Shown here one piece after another: positions 51,323 to 63,937 of a stretch of 64,000 nucleotides of DNA. The translations under genes were made by a program, and so were the position numbers. Origin of the DNA: Nematostella vectensis (lineage: Eukaryota > Cnidaria > Anthozoa > Actiniaria > Edwardsiidae); assembly GCF_932526225.1 (NCBI RefSeq), contig NC_064037.1:16902471-16966470 (forward strand). The letters run 5' to 3'. Every line of letters begins with the position of its first letter. The first letter of the stretch is position 1. The notes beneath the pieces were generated by a model. That model did not search any database, had not been told where the DNA came from, and saw only the letters and a program-made list of their open reading frames with translations.

Positions 51323-51634
51323 TTACACACTAAATGAAAAATTGCGGCCCAAATGGTTCAACTGAATTTTGCTTTAATTTAAGGTTATATTTGTTAGTGC
51401 TGATTGCAAACCACCAACTCATGTTAAGTACCGACAGAGTATTTTGCGCATGACGCCCCAGATACTTTTGCAGTCCCACATGCAATGGAGTCTTGTTTGG
51501 GGATATAGATTGCACCATGCGAACCATTGAAGGGCACTCTGGTTTTCCTTCATATCGAGTAAATCTTTCGCCTTTTACTAAAGATTTCCGTGGAGGAGAG
51601 CACTGAAATGAGTATATCACTCAATTTTTGATTT

Positions 51635-51654
51635 GCCCTGCATTTTTGCAGGGC
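51635..51654 (+). repeat. Perfect-arm hairpin
   Basis: Perfect 8-bp arms with TTTT loop in the adjacent monomer. Confidence 0.9.
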
Positions 51655-52297
51655 TTACACACTAAATGAAAAATTGCGGCCCAAATGGTTCAACTGAATT
51701 TTGCTTTAATTTAAGGTTATATTTGTTAGTGCTGATTGCAAACCACCAACTCATGTTAAGTACCGACAGAGTATTTTGCGCATGACGCCCCAGATACTTT
51801 TGCAGTCCCACATGCAATGGAGTCTTGTTTGGGGATATAGATTGCACCATGCGAACCATTGAAGGGCACTCTGGTTTTCCTTCATATCGAGTAAATCTTT
51901 CGCCTTTTACTAAAGATTTCCGTGGAGGAGAGCACTGAAATGAGTATATCACTCAATTTTTGATTTGCCCTGCATTTTTGCGGGGCTTACACACTAAGTG
52001 AAAAATTGCGGCCCAAATGGTTCAACTGAATTTTGCTTTGATTTAAGGTTATATTTTTAGTGCTGATTGCAAACCACCAACTCATGTTAAGTACCGACAG
52101 AGTATTTTGCGCATGACGCCCCAGATACTTTTGCAGTCCCACATGCAATGGAGTCTTGTTTGGGGATATAGATTGCACCATGCGAACCATTGAAGGGCAC
52201 TCTGGTTTTCCTTCATATCGAGTAAATCTTTCGCCTTTTACTAAAGATTTCCGTGGAGGAGAGCACTGAAATGTGTATATCACTCAATTTTTTATTT

Positions 52298-52317
52298 GCC
52301 CTGCATTTTTGCAGGGC
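52298..52317 (+). repeat. Perfect-arm hairpin
   Basis: Perfect 8-bp arms with TTTT loop. The intervening monomer (hairpin near 51966) has the usual mismatched arm. Confidence 0.9.
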
Positions 52318-52656
52318 TTACACACTAAATGAAAAATTGCGGCCCAAATGGTTCAACTGAATTTTGCTTTAATTTAAGGTTATATTTGTTAGTGCTGATT
52401 GCAAACCACCAACTCATGTTAAGTACCGACAGAGTATTTTGCGCATGACGCCCCAGATACTTTTGCAGTCCCACATGCAATGGAGTCTTGTTTGGGGATA
52501 TAGATTGCACCATGCGAACCATTGAAGGGCACTCTGGTTTTCCTTCATATCGAGTAAATCTTTCGCCTTTTACTAAAGATTTCCGTGGAGGAGAGCACTG
52601 AAATGAGTATATCACTCAATTTTTGATTTGCCCTGCATTTTTGGGGGGCTTACACA

Positions 52657-52988
52657 CTAAATGAAAAATTGCGTCCCAAATGGTTCAACTGAATTTTGCT
52701 TTAATTTAAGGTTATATTTGTTAGTGCTAATTGCAAACCACCAACTCATGTTAAGTACCGACAGAGTATTTTGCTCATGACGCCCCAGATACTTTTGCAG
52801 TCCCACATGCAATGGAGTCTTGTTTGGGGATATAGATTGCACCATGCGAACCATTGAAGGGCACTCTGGTTTTCCTTCATATCTAGTAAATCTTTCGCCA
52901 TTTACTAAAGATTTCCGTGGAATAGAGCACTGAAATGAGTATATCACTCAATTTTTTATTTGCCCTGCATTTTTGCGGGGCTTACACA
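52657..52988 (+). repeat. Triple-variant monomer, copy 3
   Basis: Same linked marks, plus private 'gtgctaattg', 'cgccatttac' and 'ggaatagagc'. It lies 25 monomers from copy 2, but the flanking variants are not shared. Confidence 0.85.
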
Positions 52989-54647
52989 CTAAATGAAAAA
53001 TTGCGGCCCAAATGGTTCAACTGAATTTTGCTTTAATTTAAGGTTATATTTGTTAGTGCTGATTGCAAACCACCAACTCATGTTAAGTACCGACAGAGTA
53101 TTTTGCGCATGACGCCCCAGATACTTTTGCAGTCCCACATGCAATGGAGTCTTGTTTGGGGATATAGATTGCACCATGCGAACCATTGAAGGGCACTCTG
53201 GTTTTCCTTCATATCGAGTAAATCTTTCGCCTTTTACTAAAGATTTCCGTGGAGGAGAGCACTGAAATGAGTATATCACTCAATTTTTGATTTGCCCTGC
53301 ATTTTTGCGGGGCTTACACACTAAATGAAAAATTGCGGCCCAAATGGTTCAACTGAATTTTGCTTTAATTTAAGGTTATATTTGTTAGTGCTGATTGCAA
53401 ACCACCAACTCATGTTAAGTACCGACAGAGTATTTTGCGCATGACGCCCCAGATACTTTTGCAGTCCCACATGCAATGGAGTCTTGTTTGGGGATATAGA
53501 TTGCACCATGCGAACCATTGAAGGGCACTCTGGTTTTCCTTCATATCGAGTAAATTTTTCGCCTTTTACTAAAGATTTCCGTGGAGTAGAGCACTGAAAT
53601 GAGTATATCACTCAATTTTTGATTTGCCCTGCATTTTTGCGGGGCTTACACACTAAATGAAAAATTGCGGCCCAAATGGTTCAACTGAATTTTGCTTTAA
53701 TTTAAGGTTATATTTGTTAGTGCTGATTGCAAACCACCAACTCATGTTAAGTACCGACAGAGTATTTTGCGCATGATGCCCCAGATACTTTTGCAGTCCC
53801 ACATGCAATGGAGTCTTGTTTGGGGATATAGATTGCACCATGCGAACCATTGAAGGGCACTCTGGTTTTCCTTCATATCGAGTAAATCTTTCGCCTTTTA
53901 CTAAAGATTTCCGTGGAGGAGAGCACTGAAATGAGTATATCACTCAATTTTTGATTTGCCCTGCATTTTTGCGGGGCTTACACACTAAATGAAAAATTGC
54001 GGCCCAAATGGTTCAACTGAATTTTGCTTTAATTTAAGGTTATATTTTTAGTGCTGATTGCAAACCACCAACTCATGTTAAGTACCGACAGAGTATTTTG
54101 CGCATGACGCCCCAGATACTTTTGCAGTCCCACATGCAATGGAGTCTTGTTTGGGGATATAGATTGCACCATGCGAAGCATTAAAGGGCACTCTGGTTTT
54201 CCTTCATATCGAGTAAATCTTTCGCCTTTTACTAAAGATTTCCGTGGAGGAGAGCACTGAAATGAGTATATCACTCAATTTTTGATTTGCCCTGCATTTT
54301 TGCGGGGCTTACACACTAAATGAAAAATTGCGGCCCAAATGGTTCAACTGAATTGTGCTTTAATTTAAGGTTATATTTGTTAGTGCTGATTGCAAACCAC
54401 CAACTCATGTTAAGTACCGACAGAGTATTTTGCGCATGACGCCCCAGATACTTTTGCAGTCCCACATGCAATGGAGTCTTGTTTGGGGATATAGATTGCA
54501 CCATGCGAACCATTGAAGGGCACTCTGGTTTTCCTTCATATCGAGTAAATCTTTCGCCTTTTACTAAAGATTTCCGTGGAGGAGAGCACTGAAATGAGTA
54601 TATCACTCAATTTTTGATTTGCCCTGCATTTTTGCGGGGCTTACACA

Positions 54648-55642
54648 CTAAAAGAAAAATTGCGGCCCAAATGGTTCAACTGAATTTTGCTTTAATTTAA
54701 GGTTATATTTTTAGTGCTGATTGCAAACCACCAACTCATGTTAAGTACCGACAGAGTATTTTGCGCATGACGCCCCAGATACTTTTGCAGTCCCACATGC
54801 AATGGAGTCTTGTTTGGGGATATAGATTGCACCATGCGAACCATTGAAGGGCACTCTGGTTTTCCTTCATATCGAGTAAATCTTTCGCCTTTTACTAAAG
54901 ATTTCCGTGGAGGAGAGCACTGAAATGAGTATATCACTCAATTTTTGATTTGCCCTGCATTTTTGCGGGGCTTACACACTAAATGAAAACTTGCGGCCCA
55001 AATGGTTCAACTGAATTTTGCTTTAATTTAAGGTTATATTTGTTAGTGCTGATTGCAAACCACCAACTCATGTTAAGTACCGACAGAGTATTTTGCGCAT
55101 GACGCCCCAGATACTTTTGCAGTCCCACATGCAATGGAGTCTTGTTTGGGGATATAGATTGCACCATGCGAACCATTAAAGGGCACTCTAGTTTTCCTTC
55201 ATATCTAGTAAATCTTTCGCCTTTTACTAAAGATTTCCGTGGAGTAGAGCACTGAAATGAGTATATCACTCAATTTTTGATTTGCCCTGCATTTTTGCGG
55301 GGCTTACACACTAAATGAAAAATTGCGGCCCAAATGGTTCAACTGAATTTTGCTTTAATTTAAGGTTATATTTGTTAGTGCTGATTGCAAACCACCAACT
55401 CATGTTAAGTACCGACAGAGTATTTTGCGCATGACGCCCCAGATACTTTTGCAGTCCCACATGCAATGGAGTCTTGTTTGGGGATATAGATTGCACCATG
55501 CGAACCATTGAAGGGCACTCTGGTTTTCCTTCATATCGAGTAAATCTTTCGCCTTTTACTAAAGATTTCCGTGGAGGAGAGCACTGAAATGAGTATATCA
55601 CTCAATTTTTGATTTGCCCTGCATTTTTGCGGGGCTTACACA
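54648..55642 (+). repeat. Three-monomer block, copy 1 of 2
   Basis: A 331-bp monomer starting 'ctaaaagaaaaatt', then a 'cttgcgg' monomer with 'cattaaagg', 'ctctagtttt', 'tctag' and 'gagtagagc', then an ordinary monomer. The same order is found at 56307-57301, offset 1659 (5 monomers less one base). Confidence 0.82.
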
Positions 55643-56306
55643 CTAAATGAAAAATTGCGGCCCAAATGGTTCAACTGAATTTTGCTTTAATTTAAGGTTA
55701 TATTTGTTAGTGCTGATTGCAAACCACCAACTCATGTTAAGTACCGACAGAGTATTTTGCGCATGACGCCCCAGATACTTTTTCAGTCCCACATGCAATG
55801 GAGTCTTGTTTGGGGATATAGATTGCACCATGCGAACCATCAAAGGGAACTCTGGTTTTCCTTCATATCGAGTAAATCTTTCGCTTTTTACTAAAGATTT
55901 CCGTAGAGGAGAGCACTAAAATAAGTATATCACTCAATTTTTGATTTGCCCTGCATTTTTGCGGGGCTTACACACTAAATGAAAAATTGCGGCCCAAATG
56001 GTTCAACTGAATTTTGCTTTAATTTAAGGTTATATTTGTTAGTGCTGATTGCAAACCACCAACTCATGTTAAGTACCGACAGAGTATTTTGCGCATGACG
56101 CCCCAGATACTTTTGCAGTCCCACATGCAATGGAGTCTTGTTTGGGGATATAGATTGCACCATGCGAACCATTGAAGGGCACTCTGGTTTTCCTTCATAT
56201 CGAGTAAATCTTTCGCCTTTTACTAAAGATTTCCGTGGAGGAGAGCACTGAAATGAGTATATCACTCAATTTTTGATTTGCCCTGCATTTTTACGGGGCT
56301 TACACA

Positions 56307-57301
56307 CTAAAAGAAAAATTGCGGCCCAAATGGTTCAACTGAATTTTGCTTTAATTTAAGGTTATATTTTTAGTGCTGATTGCAAACCACCAACTCATGT
56401 TAAGTACCGACAGAGTATTTTGCGCATGACGCCCCAGATACTTTTGCAGTCCCACATGCAATGGAGTCTTGTTTGGGGATATAGATTGCACCATGCGAAC
56501 CATTGAAGGGCACTCTGGTTTTCCTTCATATCGAGTAAATCTTTCGCCTTTTACTAAAGATTTCCGTGGAGGAGAGCACTGAAATGAGTATATCACTCAA
56601 TTTTTGATTTGCCCTGCATTTTTGCGGGGCTTACACACTAAATGAAAACTTGCGGCCCAAATGGTTCAACTGAATTTTGCTTTAATTTAAGGTTATATTT
56701 GTTAGTGCTGATTGCAAACCACCAACTCATGTTAAGTACCGACAGAGTATTTTGCGCATGACGCCCCAGATACTTTTGCAGTCCCACATGCAATGGAGTC
56801 TTGTTTGGGGATATAGATTGCACCATGCGAACCATTAAAGGGCACTCTAGTTTTCCTTCATATCTAGTAAATCTTTCGCCTTTTACTAAAGATTTCCGTG
56901 GAGTAGAGCACTGAAATGAGTATATCACTCAATTTTTGATTTGCCCTGCATTTTTGCGGGGCTTACACACTAAATGAAAAATTGCGGCCCAAATGGTTCA
57001 ACTGAATTTTGCTTTAATTTAAGGTTATATTTGTTAGTGCTGATTGCAAACCACCAACTCATGTTAAGTACCGACAGAGTATTTTGCGCATGACGCCCCA
57101 GATACTTTTGCAGTCCCACATGCAATGGAGTCTTGTTTGGGGATATAGATTGCACCATGCGAACCATTGAAGGGCACTCTGGTTTTCCTTCATATCGAGT
57201 AAATCTTTCGCCTTTTACTAAAGATTTCCGTGGAGGAGAGCACTGAAATGAGTATATCACTCAATTTTTGATTTGCCCTGCATTTTTGCGGGGCTTACAC
57301 A
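56307..57301 (+). repeat. Three-monomer block, copy 2 of 2
   Basis: Repeats 54648-55642 with the same private marks, including 'ctaaaagaaaaatt' and 'ctctagtttt'. A related pair lies at 49672-50334. The hairpin before it reads 'tttttacggggc'. Confidence 0.82.
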
Positions 57302-57965
57302 CTAAATGAAAAATTGCGGCCCAAATGGTTCAACTGAATTCTGCTTTAATTTAAGGTTATATTTGTTAGTGCTGATTGCAAACCACCAACTCATGTTAAG
57401 TACCGACAGAGTATTTTGCGCATGACGCCCCAGATACTTTTGCAGTCCCACATGCAATGGAGTCTTGTTTGGGGATATAGATTGCACCATGCGAACCATT
57501 AAAGGGAACTCTGGTTTTCCTTCATATCGAGTAAATCTTTCGCCTTTTACTAAAGATTTCCGTGGAGTAGAGCACTGAAATGAGTATATCACTCAATTTT
57601 TGATTTGCCCTGCATTTTTGCGGGGCTTACACACTAAATGAAAAATTGCGGCCCAAATGGTTCAACTGAATTTTGCTTTAATTTAAGGTTATATTTGTTA
57701 GTGCTGATTGCAAACCACCAACTCATGTTAAGTACCGACAGAGTATTTTGCGCATGACGCCCCAGATACTTTTGCAGTCCCACATGCAATGGAGTCTTGT
57801 TTGGGGATATAGATTGCACCATGCGAACCATTGAAGGGCACTCTGGTTTTCCTTCATATCGAGTAAATCTTTCGCCTTTTACTAAAGATTTCCGTGGAGG
57901 AGAGCACTGAAATGAGTATATCACTCAATTTTTGATTTGCCCTGCATTTTTGCGGGGCTTACACA

Positions 57966-58297
57966 CTAAATGAAAAATTGCGGCCCAAATGGTTCAACTG
58001 AATTCTGCTTTAATTTAAGGTTATATTTGTTAGTGCTGATTGCAAACCACCAACTCATGTTAAGTACCGACAGAGTATTTTGCGCATGACGCCCCAGATA
58101 CTTTTGCAGTCCCACATGCAATGGAGTCTTGTTTGGGGATATAGATTGCACCATGCGAACCATTAAAGGGAACTCTGGTTTTCCTTCATATCGAGTAAAT
58201 CTTTCGCCTTTTACTAAAGATTTCCGTAGAGGAGAGCACTAAAATAAGTATATCACTCAATTTTTGATTTGCCCTGCATTTTTGCGGGGCTTACACA
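57966..58297 (+). repeat. Chimeric monomer
   Basis: The left part has 'gaattctgc' and shares 'cattaaagggaactc' with the monomer at 57302. The right part has 'gtagaggagagcactaaaat' followed by 'aagtat', as in the monomer at 55643. An exchange between these two types, seven monomers and two monomers away, best explains it. Confidence 0.78.
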
Positions 58298-60952
58298 CTA
58301 AATGAAAAATTGCGGCCCAAATGGTTCAACTGAATTTTGCTTTAATTTAAGGTTATATTTGTTAGTGCTGATTGCAAACCACCAACTCATGTTAAGTACC
58401 GACAGAGTATTTTGCGCATGACGCCCCAGATACTTTTGCAGTCCCACATGCAATGGAGTCTTGTTTGGGGATATAGATTGCACCATGCGAACCATTGAAG
58501 GGCACTCTGGTTTTCCTTCATATCGAGTAAATCTTTCGCCTTTTACTAAAGATTTCCGTGGAGGAGAGCACTGAAATGAGTATATCACTCAATTTTTTAT
58601 TTGCCCTGCATTTTTGCGGGGCTTACACACTAAATGAAAAATTGCGGCCCAAATGGTTCAACTGAATTTTGCTTTATTTTAAGGTTATATTTGTTAGTGC
58701 TGATTGCAAACCACCAACTCATGTTAAGTACCGACAGAGTATTTTGCGCATGACGCCCCAGATACTTTTGCAGTCCCACATGCAATGGAGTCTTGTTTGG
58801 GGATATAGATTGCACCATGCGAACCATTGAAGGGCACTCTGGTTTTCCTTCATATCGTGTAAATCTTTCGCCTTTTACTAAAGATTTCCGTGGAGGAGAG
58901 CACTGAAATGAGTATATCACTCAATTTTTGATTTGCCCTGCATTTTTGCGGGGCTTACACACTAAATGAAAAATTGCGGCCCAAATGGTTCAACTGAATT
59001 TTGCTTTAATTTAAGGTTATATTTGTTAGTGCTGATTGCAAACCACCAACTCATGTTAAGTACCGACAGAGTATTTTGCGCATGACGCCCCAGATACTTT
59101 TGCAGTCCCACATGCAATGGAGTCTTGTTTGGGGATATAGATTGCACCATGCGAACCATTGAAGGGCACTCTGGTTTTCCTTCATATCGAGTAAATCTTT
59201 CGCCTTTTACTAAAGATTTCCGTGGAGGAGAGCACTGAAATGAGTATATCACTCAATTTTTGATTTGCCCTGCATTTTTGCGGGGCTTACACACTAAATG
59301 AAAAATTGCGGCCCAAATGGTTCAACTGAATTTTGCTTTAATTTAAGGTTATATTTGTTAGTGCTGATTGCAAACCACCAACTCATGTTAAGTACCGACA
59401 GAGTATTTTGCGCATGACGCCCCAGATACTTTTGCAGTCCCACATGCAATGGAGTCTTGTTTGGGGATATAGATTGCACCATGCGAACCATTGAAGGGCA
59501 CTCTGGTTTTCCTTCATATCGAGTAAATCTTTCGCCTTTTACTAAAGATTTCCGTGGAGGAGAGCACTGAAATGAGTATATCACTCAATTTTTGATTTGC
59601 CCTGCATTTTTGCGGGGCTTACACACTAAATGAAAAATTGCGGCCCAAATGGTTCAACTGAATTTTGCTTTAATTTAAGGTTATATTTTTAGTGCTGATT
59701 GCAAACCACCAACTCATGTTAAGTACCGACAGAGTATTTTGCGCATGACGCCCCAGATACTTTTGCAGTCCCACATGCAATGGAGTCTTGTTTGGGGATA
59801 TAGATTGCACCATGCGAACCATTGAAGGGCACTCTGGTTTTCCTTCATATCGAGTAAATCTTTCGCCTTTTACTAAAGATTTCCGTGGAGGAGAGCACTG
59901 AAATGAGTATATCACTCAATTTTTGATTTGCCCTGCATTTTTGCGGGGCTTACACACTAAATGAAAAATTGCGGCCCAAATGGTTCAACTGAATTGTGCT
60001 TTAATTTAAGGTTATATTTGTTAGTGCTGATTGCAAACCACCAACTCATGTTAAGTACCGACAGAGTATTTTGCGCATGACGCCCCAGATACTTTTGCAG
60101 TCCCACATGCAATGGAGTCTTGTTTGGGGATATAGATTGCACCATGCGAAGCATTGAAGGGCACTCTGGTTTTCCTTCATATCGAGTAAATCTTTCGCCT
60201 TTTACTAAAGATTTCCGTGGAGGAGAGCACTGAAATGAGTATATCACTCAATTTTTGATTTGCCCTGCATTTTTGCGGGGCTTACACACTAAATGAAAAA
60301 TTGCGGCCCAAATGGTTCAACTGAATTTTGCTTTAATTTAAGGTTATATTTGTTAGTGCTGATTGCAAACCACCAACTCATGTTAAGTACCGACAGAGTA
60401 TTTTGCGCATGACGCCCCAGATACTTTTGCAGTCCCACATGCAATGGAGTCTTGTTTGGGGATATAGATTGCACCATGCGAACCATTGAAGGGCACTCTG
60501 GTTTTCCTTCATATCGAGTAAATCTTTCGCCTTTTACTAAAGATTTCCGTGGAGGAGAGCACTGAAATGAGTATATCACTCAATTTTTGATTTGCCCTGC
60601 ATTTTTGCGGGTCTTACACACTAAATGAAAAATTGCGGCCCAAATGGTTCAACTGAATTTTGCTTTAATTTAAGGTTATATTTGTTAGTGCTGATTGCAA
60701 ACCACCAACTCATGTTAAGTACCGACAGAGTATTTTGCGCATGACGCCCCAGATACTTTTGCAGTCCCACATGCAATGGAGTCTTGTTTGGGGATATAGA
60801 TTGCACCATGCGAACCATTGAAGGGCACTCTGGTTTTCCTTCATATCGAGTAAATCTTTCGCCTTTTACTAAAGATTTCCGTGGAGGAGAGCACTGAAAT
60901 GAGTATATCACTCAATTTTTGATTTGCCCTGCATTTTTGGGGGGCTTACACA

Positions 60953-61284
60953 CTAAATGAAAAATTGCGTCCCAAATGGTTCAACTGAATTTTGCTTTAA
61001 TTTAAGGTTATATTTGTTAGTGCTGATTGCAAACCACCAACTCATGTTAAGTACCGACAGAGTATTTTGCTCATGACGCCCCAGATACTTTTGCAGTCCC
61101 ACATGCAATGGTGTCTTGTTTGGGGATATAGATTGCACCATGCGAACCATTGAAGGGCACTCTGGTTTTCCTTCATATCTAGTAAATCTTTCGCCTTTTA
61201 CTAAAGATTTCCGTGGAGTAGAGCACTGAAATGAGTATATTACTCAATTTTTGATTTGCCCTGCATTTTTGCGGGGCTTACACA
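60953..61284 (+). repeat. Triple-variant monomer, copy 4
   Basis: Same linked marks, plus 'tatattactc' at its right end. That change is shared with monomers at 42703 and 45358 and removes the GTG that begins the 96-codon antisense frame. Confidence 0.85.
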
Positions 61285-62610
61285 CTAAATGAAAAATTGC
61301 GGCCCAAATGGTTCAACTGAATTTTGCTTTAATTTAAGGTTATATTTGTTAGTGCTGATTGCAAACCACCAACTCATGTTAAGTACCGACAGAGTATTTT
61401 GCGCATGACGCCCCAGATACTTTTGCAGTCCCACATGCAATGGAGTCTTGTTTGGGGATATAGATTGCACCATGCGAACCATTGAAGGGCACTCTGGTTT
61501 TCCTTCATATCGAGTAAATCTTTCGCCTTTTACTAAAGATTTCCGTGGAGGAGAGCACTGAAATGAGTATATCACTCAATTTTTGATTTGCCCTGCATTT
61601 TTGCGGGCTTACACACTAAATGAAAAATTGCGGCCCAAATGGTTCAACTGAATTTTGCTTTAATTTAAAGTTATATTTTTAGTGCTGATTGCAACCCACC
61701 AACTCATGTTAAGTACCGACAGAGTATTTTGCGCATGACGCCCCAGATACTTTTGCAGACCCACATGCAATGGAGTCTTGTTTGGGGATATAGATTGCAC
61801 CATGCAAACCATTGAAGGGCACTCTGGTTTTCCTTCATATCGAGTAAATCTTTCGCCTTTTACTAAAGATTTCCGTGGAGGAGAGCACTGAAATGAGTAT
61901 ATCACTCAATTTTTGATTTGCCCTGCATTTTTGCGGGGCTTACACACTAAATGAAAACTTGCGTCCCAAATGGTTCAACTGAATTTTGCTTTAATTTAAG
62001 GTTATATTTGTTAGTGCTGATTGCAAACCACCAACTCATGTTAAGTACCGACAGAGTATTTTGCGCATGACGCCCCAGATACTTTTGCAGTCCCACATGC
62101 AATGGAGTCTTGTTTGGGGATATAGATTGCACCATGCGAACCATTGAAGGGCACTCTGGTTTTCCTTCATATCGAGTAAATCTTTCGCCTTTTACTAAAG
62201 ATTTCCGTGGAGGAGAGCACTGAAATGAGTATATCACTCAATTTTTGATTTGCCCTGCATTTTTGCGGGGCTTACACACTAAATGAAAAATTGCGGCCCA
62301 AATGGTTCAACTGAATTTTGCTTTAATTTAAGGTTATATTTGTTAGTGCTGATTGCAAACCACCAACTCATGTTAAGTACCGACAGAGTATTTTGCGCAT
62401 GACGCCCCAGATACTTTTGCAGTCCCACATGCAATGGAGTCTTGTTTGGGGATATAGATTGCACCATGCGAACCATTGAAGGGTACTCTGGTTTTCCTTC
62501 ATATCGAGTAAATCTTTCGCCTTTTACTAAAGATTTCCGTGGAGGAGAGCACTGAAATGAGTATATCAATCAATTTTTGATTTGCCCTGCATTTTTGGGG
62601 GGCTTACACA

Positions 62611-62942
62611 CTAAATGAAAAATTGCGTCCCAAATGGTTCAACTGAATTTTGCTTTAATTTAAGGTTATATTTGTTAGTGCTGATTGCAAACCACCAACT
62701 CATGTTAAGTACCGACAGAGTATTTTGCTCATGACGCCCCAGATACTTTTGCAGTCCCACATGCAATGGAGTCTTGTTTGGGGATATAGATTGCACCATG
62801 CGAACCATTGAAGGGCACTCTGGTTTTCCTTCATATCGAGTAAATCTTTCGCCTTTTACTAAAGATTTCCGTGGAGGAGAGCACTGAAATGAGTATATCA
62901 CTCAATTTTTGATTTGCCCTGCATTTTTGCGGGGCTTACACA
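62611..62942 (+). repeat. Triple-variant monomer, copy 5, chimeric
   Basis: The left half has 'ggggggc' (just before the start), 'gcgtccc' and 'gctcatg'. The right half is consensus ('tatcgag', 'ggaggagagc'), so the exchange lies between about 62729 and 62838. Confidence 0.8.
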
Positions 62943-63937
62943 CTAAATGAAAAATTGCGGCCCAAATGGTTCAACTGAATTTTGCTTTAATTTAAGGTTA
63001 TATTTTTAGTGCTGATTGCAAACCACCAACTCATGTTAAGTACCGACAGAGTATTTTGCGCATGTCGCCCCAGATACTTTTGCAGTCCCACATGCAATGG
63101 AGTCTTGTTTGGGGATATAGATTGCACCATGCGAACCATTGAAGGGCACTCTGGTTTTCCTTCATATCGAGTAAATCTTTCGCCTTTTACTAAAGATTTC
63201 CGTGGAGGAGAGCACTGAAATGAGTATATCACTCAATTTTTGATTTGCCCTGCATTTTTGCGGGGCTTACACACTAAATGAAAAATTGCGGCCCAAATGG
63301 TTCAACTGAATTGTGCTTTAATTTAAGGTTATATTTGTTAGTGCTGATTGCAAACCACCAACTCATGTTAAGTACCGACAGAGTATTTTGCGCATGACGC
63401 CCCAGATACTTTTGCAGTCCCACATGCAATGGAGTCTTGTTTGGGGATATAGATTGCACCATGCGAAGCATTGAAGGGCACTCTGGTTTTCCTTCATATC
63501 GAGTAAATCTTTCGCCTTTTACTAAAGATTTCCGTGGAGGAGAGCACTGAAATGAGTATATCACTCAATTTTTGATTTGCCCTGCATTTTTGCGGGGCTT
63601 ACACACTAAATGAAAAATTGCGTCCCAAATGGTTCAACTGAATTTTGCTTTAATTTAAGGTTATATTTGTTAGTGCTGATTGCAAACCACCAACTCATGT
63701 TAAGTACCGACAGAGTATTTTGCGCATGACGCCCCAGATACTTTTGCAGTCCCACGTGCAATGGAGTCTTGTTTGGGGATATAGATTGCACCATGCGAAC
63801 CATTGAAGGGCACTCTGGTTTTCCTTCATATCGAGTAAATCTTTCGCCTTTTACTAAAGATTTCCGTGGAGGAGAGCACTGAAATGAGTATATCACTCAA
63901 TTTTTGATTTGCCCTGCATTTTTGCGGGGCTTACACA

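Larger units (their letters stand above)
58298..63937 (+). repeat. Near-consensus right part of the array
   Basis: Seventeen monomers, mainly consensus, with 331-bp monomers at 59626, 61616 and 62943 and triple-variant monomers at 60953 and 62611. The pair of 331-bp monomer plus 'gaattgtgct/gcgaagc' partner (59626-60288) repeats that at 48345-49007 and 62943-63605. No end of the array and no foreign insert is seen. Confidence 0.85.
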
